This document shows positions 25,447-34,483 of a stretch of 64,000 nucleotides of DNA, in pieces. A model generated the notes under the pieces. It saw only the letters and a list, made by a program, of their open reading frames with translations. It did not search any database and was not told the DNA's origin. The stretch's first letter is position 1; each line of letters starts with the position of its first letter. The translations under genes and the position numbers were made by a program. Source of the stretch: Hymenobacter sp. PAMC 26628 (lineage in GTDB: Bacteria > Bacteroidota > Bacteroidia > Cytophagales > Hymenobacteraceae); contig NZ_CP014304.1 of the NCBI RefSeq assembly GCF_001562275.1, positions 1,984,001 through 2,048,000 of the forward strand, written 5' to 3'.

Positions 25447-27006
25447 ATGCGAAATTATCGCTACGCATTGGCTCTTGGCAGCATGTTGTTCGCGGGGGCC
25501 GGGCCGGCCTTCGGGCAGGTGGCCCCGCCCGCCACGGGCACGGCCGCGCCGCCCGCCGCGCCTGCCCCGCCGCCCACCCCGGTGGCCCCCGCCAAGTCGG
25601 CCCCCTACGGGCCGGGCATGAAAATCAACATCTCGCCCGACGGCTCCAAGTACCTGCGCTTCCTGCTCTGGACGCAGGTGTACGCGCGCTACACCGACAA
25701 CAACGCGGGCACCCTGCGCGGCCCCAACCAGCCGAAGTCGAGCCAGCTGGACTTCGGCATCCGCCGCTCGCGGATGGTGATCCTGGCCCAGCTCAACCCG
25801 CGGTTTCTCATCTATACGCACCTCGGCATCAACAACCAGAACGGGGTGAGCGGGGGCGTGAACCCCACCGTGGACGGCAAAAAGCCCCAGTTCTTCATCC
25901 ACGAAGCCGTGACGGAGTACAAGGTGAACAAGTACCTCAGCCTGGGAGCCGGCCTGCACTACTACAACGGCATCTCGCGCATGAGCAGCGCCAGCACCAC
26001 GAGCATCATGACGATGGACGTACCGTTGACCAACTTCCCCACGATTGACGCGCTGGACCAATTCGCGCGCTGGATTGGGGTATACGCCAAGGGGCGCGTC
26101 GGCAAGTTCGACTACCGCGTGTCTATGAGCGACCCATTTCTGACGAACCTGCCCAACAACCCCAACTACGTGGCCGGCGGCGTGCAGGCCGGCAACCCGC
26201 TGGCGCTGGGCCTCACCGCTAACGGCGTGAATACGGGCTCCAACACGGCGCAGTACAACCCGCAGAACACCAGCCACGTGTACCAGGGCTACTTCAGCTA
26301 CAACTTCCTGGAGCCGGAGGCCAACCTGCTGCCCTATACCCAAGGCACTTACCTGGGCACCAAGCGCGTGCTGAGCATCGGCGGCGGCTTCCTGTTCAAT
26401 AAGGACGGCATGTACTCGCGGCCCACCAGCAGCGCCGTGCCCCTGAGTGGCCTGGCAGCGGGCTCGGACTTGTACGCCGCTGTGCCCACGGAGAAGCACG
26501 ACATCAAACTCTTCGGGGCCGACGTGTTTTACGACGCGCCGTTGGACACGGCCTCGCGCACGGCCGTCACCTTCTACGGAGTGTACTACAACTACAACTT
26601 CGGCCCGAATTACGTGCGCTTCGTGGGGGCCGAAAACCCCGGCTACGGGGCCAGTGCCACCCGCGGCAACGCCGTGCCACAGTCGGGCACCGGCAGCTCG
26701 TTCTACGGCCAGCTGGGCTTTCTGCTGCCGAAGAACACGCTGGGGCCCAAAGCGCGCCTGCAGCCCTACGTGGCCTACCTCTACAGCGGCTACGAGGGCC
26801 TGCGCAACTCGGCCGGCGAACGCCAGAACGTGAACGTGTACGACGCCGGTGTAAACGTGCTCCTCGACGGGCACAACGCCAAGGTGACGCTAAACTACCG
26901 CGCCCGGCCCGATTACCCGGGTCAGGTGGCCGTGCCCAACGGTGCGCTGGTGAACATCGTGAAGTACCGCCCCGAAATCACGCTGCAAACGCAGGTGTTC
27001 CTATAG
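25447..27006 (+). CDS. Outer-membrane porin (16-18 strand type)
   Basis: Starting at the ATG at 25447 (MRNYRYALALGSMLFAGAGP) the product is 519 residues with a signal peptide cut near AFGQ. A Pro/Ala linker follows, then repeated amphipathic strands: KYLRFLLWTQVYARYTDNN, RRSRMVILAQLNPRFLIYTH and YLSLGAGLHYYNG. The last strand is PEITLQTQVFL, with a terminal hydrophobic residue. It resembles the OprP/phosphate-selective or general porin group of Bacteroidota. It lies 60 bp before the MHS carrier, suggesting paired outer- and inner-membrane uptake of the same solute. Confidence 0.85.
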   Translation: MRNYRYALALGSMLFAGAGPAFGQVAPPATGTAAPPAAPAPPPTPVAPAKSAPYGPGMKINISPDGSKYLRFLLWTQVYARYTDNNAGTLRGPNQPKSSQLDFGIRRSRMVILAQLNPRFLIYTHLGINNQNGVSGGVNPTVDGKKPQFFIHEAVTEYKVNKYLSLGAGLHYYNGISRMSSASTTSIMTMDVPLTNFPTIDALDQFARWIGVYAKGRVGKFDYRVSMSDPFLTNLPNNPNYVAGGVQAGNPLALGLTANGVNTGSNTAQYNPQNTSHVYQGYFSYNFLEPEANLLPYTQGTYLGTKRVLSIGGGFLFNKDGMYSRPTSSAVPLSGLAAGSDLYAAVPTEKHDIKLFGADVFYDAPLDTASRTAVTFYGVYYNYNFGPNYVRFVGAENPGYGASATRGNAVPQSGTGSSFYGQLGFLLPKNTLGPKARLQPYVAYLYSGYEGLRNSAGERQNVNVYDAGVNVLLDGHNAKVTLNYRARPDYPGQVAVPNGALVNIVKYRPEITLQTQVFL

Positions 27007-27066
27007 GGCCCCTGGCCTGCTGGGCCGCCGAAAGCTTGAACCATTCACCTTTCCACCCTTAACACC

Positions 27067-28542
27067 ATGGACCAAAGCTTGAATCCCGCTTATGCCGCCG
27101 ACCTGGACGCGCCGGCGGCGCACGACAACAACCAGGTTGATTCGAAAACCATCTGGCAGGTCATCACGGCCTCGTCGGTGGGCACGGTCATCGAGTGGTA
27201 CGATTTCTACATCTTTGGCTCGCTGGCCGCCATCATCGGGCCGGTGCTGTTCGGGCAGTCAGGCGACATCACCAAGTCGCTGCTGGGTGCCCTGGCCGTG
27301 TTTGGGGCGGGCTTCGTGGTGCGTCCGTTTGGGGCTGTGTTCTTTGGCCGCATCGGCGACATGATCGGCCGTAAGTACACTTTCTTGGTTACCCTGCTCA
27401 TCATGGGCGGGGCCACGTTCATCACCGGCCTTATCCCGAGCTATGATTCCATCGGCGTCGCGGCTCCCGTCATCGTCGTGATTTTACGCCTGTTGCAGGG
27501 CCTGGCCCTGGGCGGCGAGTACGGCGGCGCTGCCACTTACGTGGCCGAGTACGCCCCCGACAAAAAGCGTGGCTACTACACCAGCTTCATCCAAATCACG
27601 GCCACCGGGGGCCTCATCCTCAGTATTTTGGTGATTGTGATTACCCGCAAAACCATGGGCGAGGCCGCCTTCAAGGAGTGGGGCTGGCGCATTCCGTTCC
27701 TGCTCTCGGGCTTCCTGGTCATTGCCTCGTACTACATCCGCCGCAAGCTGCACGAGTCGCCGCTGTTTATGAAAGCCAAAGCCACCGGCACCACCAGCAA
27801 AAGCCCGCTGCGCGACTCGTTTGTGAACCCCGTGAACCGCCGCCTGGTGCTGATTGCCCTGTTTGGGGTGACGATGGGCCAGGGCGTGATTTTCTACACC
27901 AGCCAGTTTCAGGCCTATACCTTCATGAACGCCGTGCTCAAGCTCGACATCGTGGACTCGAGCACCGTGCTGGTGGTGGCCATGCTGCTGGCCACCCCGT
28001 TGTTCGTGTACTTCGGCTCGCTCTCCGACCGCATCGGGCGCAAGCGCATCATCATGACGGGCATGATTTGCGGGGCCCTTTTCACTATTCCGCTTTTCTA
28101 CGGCATCAAGGCCTACGCCGGGCCCCTGACGGAAATCGCGCCCGCTACCGTGGACGCCGCCGGCAAGGCCGTGCCCGCCGTGATGAAGGCGCTGGCCCCC
28201 AACGTGTTCATGATGACGGTGCTCACCTTCATCCTGGTGCTGTTCGTGACGATGGTGTACGGCCCCATCGCCGCCTACCTCGTCGAGCTGTTCCCAACCA
28301 GCGTGCGCTACACCTCACTGTCGGTGCCCTACCACATCGGCAACGGCGTGTTCGGAGGGTTTGTGCCACTCATCGCCACCGCCATTGGGGTGTGGGGGGC
28401 CGCCCAGCCGGCCGGTACTTTCGCCAAAGAGCATAGCAGCCTGCTTGGCCTGGTGTACCCGGTGATCATCGCCCTCATTTGCTTCTTTGTGGGCATGGCC
28501 CTGATGAAGGACACGCGCGACGTGAAGCTGATGGACAAGTAA
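27067..28542 (+). CDS. MHS-family MFS symporter (KgtP/ProP/ShiA-like)
   Basis: The 491-residue carrier has 12 predicted membrane segments. TM1 carries GTVIEWYDFYIFGSLA, the hallmark of the metabolite:H+ symporter family. The loop motif is FFGRIGDMIGRKYTF and the mid-protein repeat is GSLSDRIGRKRIIM. Family members take up alpha-ketoglutarate, proline/betaine, shikimate or short carboxylates with protons. It sits between a porin and the SSS-kinase/acyl-CoA ligase genes, so a carboxylate substrate is likely. Periplasmic loops have a long insert near residues 360-380. Confidence 0.9.
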   Translation: MDQSLNPAYAADLDAPAAHDNNQVDSKTIWQVITASSVGTVIEWYDFYIFGSLAAIIGPVLFGQSGDITKSLLGALAVFGAGFVVRPFGAVFFGRIGDMIGRKYTFLVTLLIMGGATFITGLIPSYDSIGVAAPVIVVILRLLQGLALGGEYGGAATYVAEYAPDKKRGYYTSFIQITATGGLILSILVIVITRKTMGEAAFKEWGWRIPFLLSGFLVIASYYIRRKLHESPLFMKAKATGTTSKSPLRDSFVNPVNRRLVLIALFGVTMGQGVIFYTSQFQAYTFMNAVLKLDIVDSSTVLVVAMLLATPLFVYFGSLSDRIGRKRIIMTGMICGALFTIPLFYGIKAYAGPLTEIAPATVDAAGKAVPAVMKALAPNVFMMTVLTFILVLFVTMVYGPIAAYLVELFPTSVRYTSLSVPYHIGNGVFGGFVPLIATAIGVWGAAQPAGTFAKEHSSLLGLVYPVIIALICFFVGMALMKDTRDVKLMDK

Positions 28543-28573
28543 TTCCCGGTTTGCCTGGCCAGTAGTCATCCAG

Positions 28574-28605
28574 AATCCGCCGGGCCCCGCGTCCGGCGGA
28601 TTTTT
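28574..28605 (+). terminator. Terminator after the MHS carrier
   Basis: AATCCGCCGG (28574-28583) pairs with CCGGCGGATT (28593-28602) across a 9-nt loop, and the T run reaches 28605. Confidence 0.85.
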
Positions 28606-28648
28606 GTTTGCCCTGGGGCCCCAGAAATGCCTTCTCTTCGTTCCCCCC

Positions 28649-28867
28649 ATGTCCCAATTGCCCCCCGGCGAACAGGCCGAGCAGCGCCGCGGCCAGCGCC
28701 TGCTGTTCGTGGCCGTACTGTTCGGCGCGTTGCTGAATTTCCCCCTGCTGGCCGTGTTCGACCACGACGGCCGCGTGGCCGGCGTGCCCGTGCTCTACCT
28801 CTACGTGCTGCTCATGTGGGGGCTGGTGGTGGGGATGACGGGGTTTTTGGTCAGGAAAAAGGAGTAG
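28649..28867 (+). CDS. Small two-helix membrane protein, possible SSS transporter small subunit
   Basis: From the ATG at 28649 the protein has 72 residues (MSQLPPGEQAEQRRGQRLLF). There are two hydrophobic helices (VAVLFGALLNFPLLAVF and PVLYLYVLLMWGLVVGMTGF) and a basic end RKKE. The layout and the NFPLL, LYLYVLLMW segments resemble DUF3311-like small partners of sodium:solute symporters. It lies 268 bp before the SSS-kinase gene, with a repeat between. Role as a partner of the SSS domain is inferred. Confidence 0.65.
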   Translation: MSQLPPGEQAEQRRGQRLLFVAVLFGALLNFPLLAVFDHDGRVAGVPVLYLYVLLMWGLVVGMTGFLVRKKE

Positions 28868-28930
28868 GAGAGGAGGTTGTGAAAAATAGGAGGGGGAAGT
28901 TGTGAGAAATAAGCAGAAAGTAATCAATTA

Positions 28931-29026
28931 GGCCGTCATGCAGAGCGCAGCGAAGCATCTTTCCCGCGCCAGTAATCATGATTAGTTGAGCAGAAAAGAT
29001 GCTTCGCTGCGCTCTGCATGACGGCC
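28931..29026. repeat. REP/MITE-like intergenic repeat, copy 1
   Basis: Perfect 32-bp arms at 28931-28962 and 28995-29026 begin GGCCGTCATGCAGAGCG and contain CAGCGAAGCATCTTT. The loop holds GCGCCAGTAATC and GATTAGTTG, giving an inner TAATC/GATTA stem. Copy 2 at 62957-63047 shares both arm and loop words. The dispersed copies, structure and intergenic location mark a mobile or REP-type family. Confidence 0.85.
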
Positions 29027-29135
29027 TGGGGATTGCGTCGCCCAGCGGCCTGGGAGGCGCATCGTCTAACAGCCTGGGGCCCCAGCCACCAAATTCCTCG
29101 TCCGCTTACTCACCCACTTACCCACCGCAACCTCC

Positions 29136-31964
29136 GTGTCCAAGCTGCTCGTCATTGGCTTTTCGTTCGGCTACCTGGCCTTGCTCTTCGGGGTGGCCTA
29201 CGCGGCGGAGCGCCGGTCGGCGGCGCGCAAGAGCCTGGTGGCCAACCCCTACGTGTACGCACTGAGCATGGCCGTGTACTGCACGGCCTGGACGTACTAC
29301 GGCTCGGTGGGGCGGGCGGCGCACGCGGGACTGGGCTTCGTGGGCATTTACGTGGGGCCCACGCTGCTGGCGCCGGTGTGGTGGCTGGTGCTGCGCAAAA
29401 TCATCCGGGTGTGCCGGCAGCAGCGCCTTACCTCCATTGCCGATTTCATCTCGGCCCGCTACGGCAAAAACGCCGCCCTGGGGGCCCTGGTAACCGTGGT
29501 GTGCGTGCTGGGCGTGGTGCCCTACATCGCGCTGCAAATCAAGGGTATTGCCACCTCGTTCGTGGTCCTGACGGGGAGCGGGGCGGGTGGGGCGGCTACC
29601 ACGGCCCTCTACACCACGGGGGCCCTGGCGGTGTTCACCATCCTGTTCGGGGTGCGCTCGGTGGAGGCCACTGAGCGCCACGAGGGCATGGTGCTGGCCG
29701 TGGCCGTGGAAAGCCTCGTCAAGCTGCTGGCCTTCTTGCTGATGGGCGCCTTCGTCACGTTTGGGCTGTTCCACGGCTTTGGCGACGTGTTCGACCAGGC
29801 CGCCGCGGTGCCGGCGCTGCGGCAGCTGTTTACGCTGCGCGGGGCCGGCACGGGCCCCGCCGAGTGGGCCACGCTGTTGGTGCTGGGCATGTCGGCGGTG
29901 CTGCTGCTGCCGCGCCAGTTCCAGGTGGCGGTGGTGGAGAACGTGAACGAGGACCACCTGCGCAAGGCCATGTGGCTGTTCCCGCTCTACCTCATCGTCA
30001 TCAACCTGTTTGTGCTGCCGGTGGCCTTCGGCGGGATGCTGCACCTGGGCGGGCGGGGCTTCGACGCCGACACGTTTGTGCTGGCCCTGCCGCTGGCCAC
30101 CGGCCACCCGTGGCTGGCGCTGCTCACCTACCTGGGGGGGCTGTCGGCGGCCAGCGGCATGATCATCGTCGAAACCATTGCCCTGAGCGTGATGATTAGC
30201 AACCACTTGCTAATGCCGCTGCTGGTGCGCGTGCCGGCCGCCGGCCCCGCCCGCCCCGCCCGCTGGTTTGCCTACCTGGGCCGCGTGGCCCTCGAAAGCC
30301 GCCGCCTGGCCGTGGTGCTGGTGCTGCTGCTGGCCTACGCCTACTACGCCGAGGTGGGCCGCCAGCTGCCGCTGGTGAACACCGGCCTGGTCTCGTTTGC
30401 CGCCGTGGCGCAGTTCGTACCCGCCGTGCTGGGGGCCCTGTACTGGAAGGGCGGTACCCGGCGCGGGGCCACCGGCGGACTGCTGGCGGGCTTCGCGGTG
30501 TGGTTCTTCACCCTGGTGCTGCCCACGCTGGTGGGCCCCGGGCGGCTGCCGGCCAGCGTGCTGAGCGCGGGCGTAGGCGGCGTGGCCTGGCTGCGGCCCG
30601 AAGCCCTGTTCGGCCTCGAAGGGCTCGACCCGCTCTCGCACGGGCTGTTTTGGAGCTGGTTTTTCAACATCGGGCTCTACGTGGGCCTCTCGCTGGCGGC
30701 GGCGCCCACGGCCCTGGAGCGGCGCCAGGCCGACGTGTTCGTGGACGTGTTTCGGCGCCGCAGCCTGGCCGAGGAAGTGGCCGGCTGGCAGGGCCGCACC
30801 CCGCTGCCCGACGTGCGCGCCCTGCTGCTGGGCTTCTTGGGCAAGCGCCGCACCAACCAGGCCCTGGGCGCCTTCGCCACCCGCTTCCCCGACGCGCTGC
30901 CCGCGCCCGAACAAGCCCCCTCGTCATTCCCCCATTCCCCCATTCCCCCATTCACCCCGGCCGACCCGCGCCTGCTCACCTACGCCGAAAAGCTGCTGGC
31001 CGGCACCCTGGGCCCGGCCTCGGCGCGCCTGCTGCTGGCCTCGGTGGCGGGGGCCGAAAAAATCAGCTACGACAACGTGGTGGGCATCCTCCGGGAAAGC
31101 CAGCTGCTGCTAGAGGCCAACCGCCAGCTCCAGAAGCAAAGCCGCCAGCTCCAGCGCCTTACCGACGAGCTGCGCCAGGCCTACGACCAGCTCCAGGCCC
31201 TCGACCAGCAGAAGGACGAGTTCCTCTACACCGTGACGCACGAGCTGCGCACGCCCCTCACCAGCATTCGGGCCCTGGCCGAAATCCTGGCCGACAACCC
31301 CGACCTCGACGCGGCCGAGCGCGAGAACTTCCAGCTTACCATCGGCCGCGAGGCCGAGCGCCTCACCCGGCTCATCTCCCTGGTGCTCGACCTGGAGCAG
31401 TACGAGAGCGGCCAAGCCACCCTGGCGCGGGCCCCGCTGGCCCTGGCCGCGGTGGTGGCCGACGCCGTGGCCGCCGTTGACCCGCTGGCCCGCGCCCGGG
31501 GCATCGCGCTGCGCGTGGACGTGCCCGCCGCCCTGCCCGCCCTGCCCGCCGACCGCGACCGGCTGATGCAGGTGCTCATCAACCTGCTCTCGAACGCCGT
31601 GAAGGCTTGCCCGCCCGGCGGCCGGGGCCGCATTGCGGTACTGGCCTGGCCCGCCGCCGACGCCGTGCTGCTGTGCGTGGAAGACAACGGCAAGGGCATT
31701 GCGCCGGCCGAGCACCACCTCATCTTCGACAAGTTTTTCCAGGCCCGGCACCAGGCCCTGCGCAAGCCCGAGGGCTCGGGCCTGGGCCTGGCCATCACCC
31801 GCCGCATCGTGGAGCTGCACCAGGGCCGCATCTGGGTCGAGAGTGCCCTGGAGCACGGGGCCCGCTTCTTCGTCGAGCTGCCGCTTTCGGGGAGTGGGGA
31901 GCGGGAAGCGGGGAGTGATTTTCGGAAAGTGGGAAGCGAGAAGTCGGAAGCGAGGAGCGGCTAG
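29136..31964 (+). CDS. Sodium:solute symporter-domain sensor histidine kinase (CbrA-like)
   Basis: GTG start, 942 residues. The N-terminal ~490 residues form an SSS transporter domain of about 13 helices (VYCTAWTYYGSVG; FISARYGKNAALGA; QFQVAVVENVNEDHLRKA). A variable linker with a Pro/Ser stretch follows, then a coiled coil (about 645-690: EANRQLQKQSRQLQRLTDE). The HisKA box is TVTHELRTPLTSI (His702), and the HATPase motifs are NLLSNAVKACPPGG, DNGKGI and GSGLGLAITRR. It should couple solute transport or binding to phosphotransfer. The response regulator gene starts 57 bp downstream. The C-terminal tail is a G-rich low-complexity run. Confidence 0.93.
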   Translation: MSKLLVIGFSFGYLALLFGVAYAAERRSAARKSLVANPYVYALSMAVYCTAWTYYGSVGRAAHAGLGFVGIYVGPTLLAPVWWLVLRKIIRVCRQQRLTSIADFISARYGKNAALGALVTVVCVLGVVPYIALQIKGIATSFVVLTGSGAGGAATTALYTTGALAVFTILFGVRSVEATERHEGMVLAVAVESLVKLLAFLLMGAFVTFGLFHGFGDVFDQAAAVPALRQLFTLRGAGTGPAEWATLLVLGMSAVLLLPRQFQVAVVENVNEDHLRKAMWLFPLYLIVINLFVLPVAFGGMLHLGGRGFDADTFVLALPLATGHPWLALLTYLGGLSAASGMIIVETIALSVMISNHLLMPLLVRVPAAGPARPARWFAYLGRVALESRRLAVVLVLLLAYAYYAEVGRQLPLVNTGLVSFAAVAQFVPAVLGALYWKGGTRRGATGGLLAGFAVWFFTLVLPTLVGPGRLPASVLSAGVGGVAWLRPEALFGLEGLDPLSHGLFWSWFFNIGLYVGLSLAAAPTALERRQADVFVDVFRRRSLAEEVAGWQGRTPLPDVRALLLGFLGKRRTNQALGAFATRFPDALPAPEQAPSSFPHSPIPPFTPADPRLLTYAEKLLAGTLGPASARLLLASVAGAEKISYDNVVGILRESQLLLEANRQLQKQSRQLQRLTDELRQAYDQLQALDQQKDEFLYTVTHELRTPLTSIRALAEILADNPDLDAAERENFQLTIGREAERLTRLISLVLDLEQYESGQATLARAPLALAAVVADAVAAVDPLARARGIALRVDVPAALPALPADRDRLMQVLINLLSNAVKACPPGGRGRIAVLAWPAADAVLLCVEDNGKGIAPAEHHLIFDKFFQARHQALRKPEGSGLGLAITRRIVELHQGRIWVESALEHGARFFVELPLSGSGEREAGSDFRKVGSEKSEARSG
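30926..30953 (+). repeat. 8-bp tandem repeat inside the SSS-kinase gene
   Basis: Three ATTCCCCC units plus ATTC lie in the linker between the transporter and kinase domains (PHSPIPPF in protein). The unit is not a multiple of three, so loss or gain of one unit would shift the frame before the kinase domain. Confidence 0.8.
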
Positions 31965-32020
31965 CGGGCTTCCTGCCCGTCGCTGTCCCCCCGCATCCCA
32001 ATGCCCTCAACTCTTTTCCT

Positions 32021-32404
32021 ATGAAAACGCCCCACATCCTCATCGTCGACGATGAACCCAACATCGTCATGTCGCTCGAATTTTTAATGCGCAAAAACGG
32101 CTACCAAGTGGGCATCGCCCGCAACGGCACCGAGGCCCTGGCCGCCATTGCCGAAACGCCCTTCGACCTGGTGCTGCTCGACGTGATGATGCCCGACGTG
32201 GACGGCTACCAGGTGTGCCAGCAGCTGCGCCAGCGCCCCGACCGCGCCGCCGCCAAGGTCGTGTTCCTTTCGGCCAAAAGCCGCGACGCCGACGTGCAGA
32301 AGGGCTACGACGTGGGGGCGGACTTGTACGTACCCAAACCTTTCAGTACCCGCCAGCTGATGGAAAAAGTGCGCGAGTTGCTGGCGCTGGTCCGCCGCGA
32401 ATAG
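32021..32404 (+). CDS. Single-domain response regulator (CheY-like)
   Basis: 127 residues, one receiver domain only. The acidic pocket is in LIVDDEPN, phosphoacceptor Asp54 in VLLDVMMPDVDG, the Thr/Ser position in VVFLSAKS and the Lys in YVPKPFST. There is no output domain, so it acts by protein contact or as a relay. It follows the SSS-domain kinase closely on the same strand and is its probable phosphate acceptor. Acyl-CoA ligase genes follow, implying regulation of carboxylate use. Confidence 0.92.
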   Translation: MKTPHILIVDDEPNIVMSLEFLMRKNGYQVGIARNGTEALAAIAETPFDLVLLDVMMPDVDGYQVCQQLRQRPDRAAAKVVFLSAKSRDADVQKGYDVGADLYVPKPFSTRQLMEKVRELLALVRRE

Positions 32405-32470
32405 CCGACTGGGGGCCCCGCGCCCTGCCCCGTGTTGCCCCCCTTCTCCTCTCCCAATTCCCACCCGCCG

Positions 32471-34396
32471 ATGAAACCTGCCTGCTCTTACGCCGCTACC
32501 CACGCCGCCAGCCTGGCCGACCCCGCCGGGTTTTGGCTGGCCCAGGCCCGCCGCCTGGCCTGGCACCGCCCGCCCACCAGGGCCCTGAGCCAGGACGAAG
32601 CCAACGGGGCCCACCGCTGGTTTGCCGACGGCACCCTGAATACGGCCTACCTCTGCCTCGACCACCATGTGACGCAGGGGCGGGGCCCCCAGGCCGCCCT
32701 CGTGTACGACTCGCCCGTGGCCGGCGTGGTGCGCACCTATTCCTATAATGAGCTGCTGGACTTTACGGCCCGCTTTGCCGGGGGGCTGCGCGAACTGGGC
32801 GTGGGGCTCGGCGACCGGGTGATTATTTACATGCCCAACCTGCCCGAGGCGGTGGTGGCCATGCTGGCCTGCGCCCGGCTGGGGGCCGTGCATTCGGTGG
32901 TGTTCGGGGGCTTCGCGCCCCACGAGCTGGCGGTGCGGATTGACGACGCCCGGCCAGTAGTCATCGTGTGCGCCGCTGGTGGGAAGAAGTTCGACCGCGT
33001 AGTGCCCTACAAGCCGCTGGTGGACGCGGCCTTGGCCGAAGCCCGCCACCAGCCGGCCCACGTGGTGGTGCTCCAGCGCGATTTTGTGCAGGCCGACATG
33101 CAGCCTGGCCGCGACGTGGATTACCAGGAGCTGCTGCGGGCCGCGGCCGTGGCGGCGGTGCCGGTGCCGGCCACCCACCCGCTCTACATCCTCTACACCA
33201 GCGGCACCACCGGGCGGCCCAAGGGCGTGGTGCGCGACCACGGCGGCCACGCGGTGGCCCTGCGTTTCAGCATGGAAGCCATTTACGGCCTGGCGCCTGG
33301 CGACGTTATTTTTACCGGTTCCGACATTGGCTGGGCCGTGGGCAGCAGCTACATCGTGTACGGGCCCCTGCTGCGGGGCTGCACGTCGGTGCTGTTCGAG
33401 GGCAAACCGGTGCGTACGCCCGACGCCGGCACGTTCTGGCGCCTGGTCGAGCAGCACCGCGTCAACGTCCTCTTCACGGCCCCCACGGCCATCCGGGCCA
33501 TCAAGAAGGAAGACCCCGAGGGCCAGCTGGCCAAAAAATATGACCTGAGTAGCCTGCGCCACTTGTTTCTGGCCGGCGAGCGCTGCGACCCCGCCACCTT
33601 TGCCTGGGCCCAGCAGGTGTTGGGCGTGCCCGTGGTGGACCACTGGTGGCAAACCGAATCGGGCTGGCCCATGCTGGCCACGTTGGTAGGCTTGGCCGAA
33701 ATGGGGGCCCCGCGCGCCGGCAGCGCCGGCTTCCCGGTGCCGGGCTACGACGTGCAGGTGCTCGACGGGGCTGGCCAACCGGTGCCCGCCAGCACCACCG
33801 GCCTGGTGGCCGTACGCCTGCCGCTGCCCCCGGGCTGCTTCCCGGCCCTGTGGGAGGACGAGGCCCGCTACCGCGCCTACCACGACGTGTTTCCGGGCTA
33901 CTATCTGAGCGGCGATAGCGGCTACCGCGACGCCGACGGCTACTGCTACATCATGGGACGCACCGACGACGTGATTAACGTGGCCGGCCACCGCCTGAGT
34001 ACCGGCGAGATGGAGGAAATCCTGGCCGCCCACCCCGCCGTGGCCGAGTGCGCCGTGCTGGGCATTGCCGACCATTTGCGCGGCCAGGTACCGGTGGGCC
34101 TGGTGGTGCTGAAGGACGGCCAAACGGTGGGCGAGGGGCCCCTGGAGCGTGAGCTGGTGGCGGCCGTGCGCGCCCGCATCGGGGCCCTGGCCTGCTTTCG
34201 GCAGGTGCTGGTGGTGCAGCGCCTGCCCAAAACCCGCTCGGGCAAAATCCTGCGCAAAACCCTGCGCCAGCTCGCCGACGGAGAAGATTTCGCCTTGCCT
34301 GCCACCATCGACGACCCGCGCATCCTCGACGAAATCCGCGCCGACTTGCAGCGGCGCGGCGTGGGCCAAGCCTTTGAACCCGGCCCGCCGGCCTAG
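32471..34396 (+). CDS. prpE: Acyl-CoA synthetase, propionyl-CoA synthetase-like
   Basis: 641 residues from the ATG at 32471 (MKPACSYAATHAASLADPAG). The adenylate-forming signature is YTSGTTGRPKGVVRDHGG. The segments TGSDIGWAVGSSYIVYGPLL and VVDHWWQTESGWPM fit PrpE/ACSS3-like ligases better than Acs. The conserved C-terminal Lys that is acetylated in this family lies in KTRSGKILRKTL. It activates propionate or another short acid to CoA thioester with ATP. It is directly upstream of acs. Substrate preference is inferred from the GWP motif. Confidence 0.85.
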   Translation: MKPACSYAATHAASLADPAGFWLAQARRLAWHRPPTRALSQDEANGAHRWFADGTLNTAYLCLDHHVTQGRGPQAALVYDSPVAGVVRTYSYNELLDFTARFAGGLRELGVGLGDRVIIYMPNLPEAVVAMLACARLGAVHSVVFGGFAPHELAVRIDDARPVVIVCAAGGKKFDRVVPYKPLVDAALAEARHQPAHVVVLQRDFVQADMQPGRDVDYQELLRAAAVAAVPVPATHPLYILYTSGTTGRPKGVVRDHGGHAVALRFSMEAIYGLAPGDVIFTGSDIGWAVGSSYIVYGPLLRGCTSVLFEGKPVRTPDAGTFWRLVEQHRVNVLFTAPTAIRAIKKEDPEGQLAKKYDLSSLRHLFLAGERCDPATFAWAQQVLGVPVVDHWWQTESGWPMLATLVGLAEMGAPRAGSAGFPVPGYDVQVLDGAGQPVPASTTGLVAVRLPLPPGCFPALWEDEARYRAYHDVFPGYYLSGDSGYRDADGYCYIMGRTDDVINVAGHRLSTGEMEEILAAHPAVAECAVLGIADHLRGQVPVGLVVLKDGQTVGEGPLERELVAAVRARIGALACFRQVLVVQRLPKTRSGKILRKTLRQLADGEDFALPATIDDPRILDEIRADLQRRGVGQAFEPGPPA

Positions 34397-34483
34397 CTTG
34401 CTGCCCCCGGGGCCCCGGCGGTGGGCCGCGCCGTAGTTGTTCTTTTGTCATTCACGCTGCTTACTTATTCCCCAACCGCTCCC

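Noticed and set aside
30926..30953. CRISPR-like or minisatellite array
   Set aside because: Only three and a half 8-bp units with no spacers; it is a simple tandem repeat.
32084..34369. 761-codon minus-strand frame
   Set aside because: Antisense of the acyl-CoA ligase and response regulator; no domain and His/Gly-rich composition.
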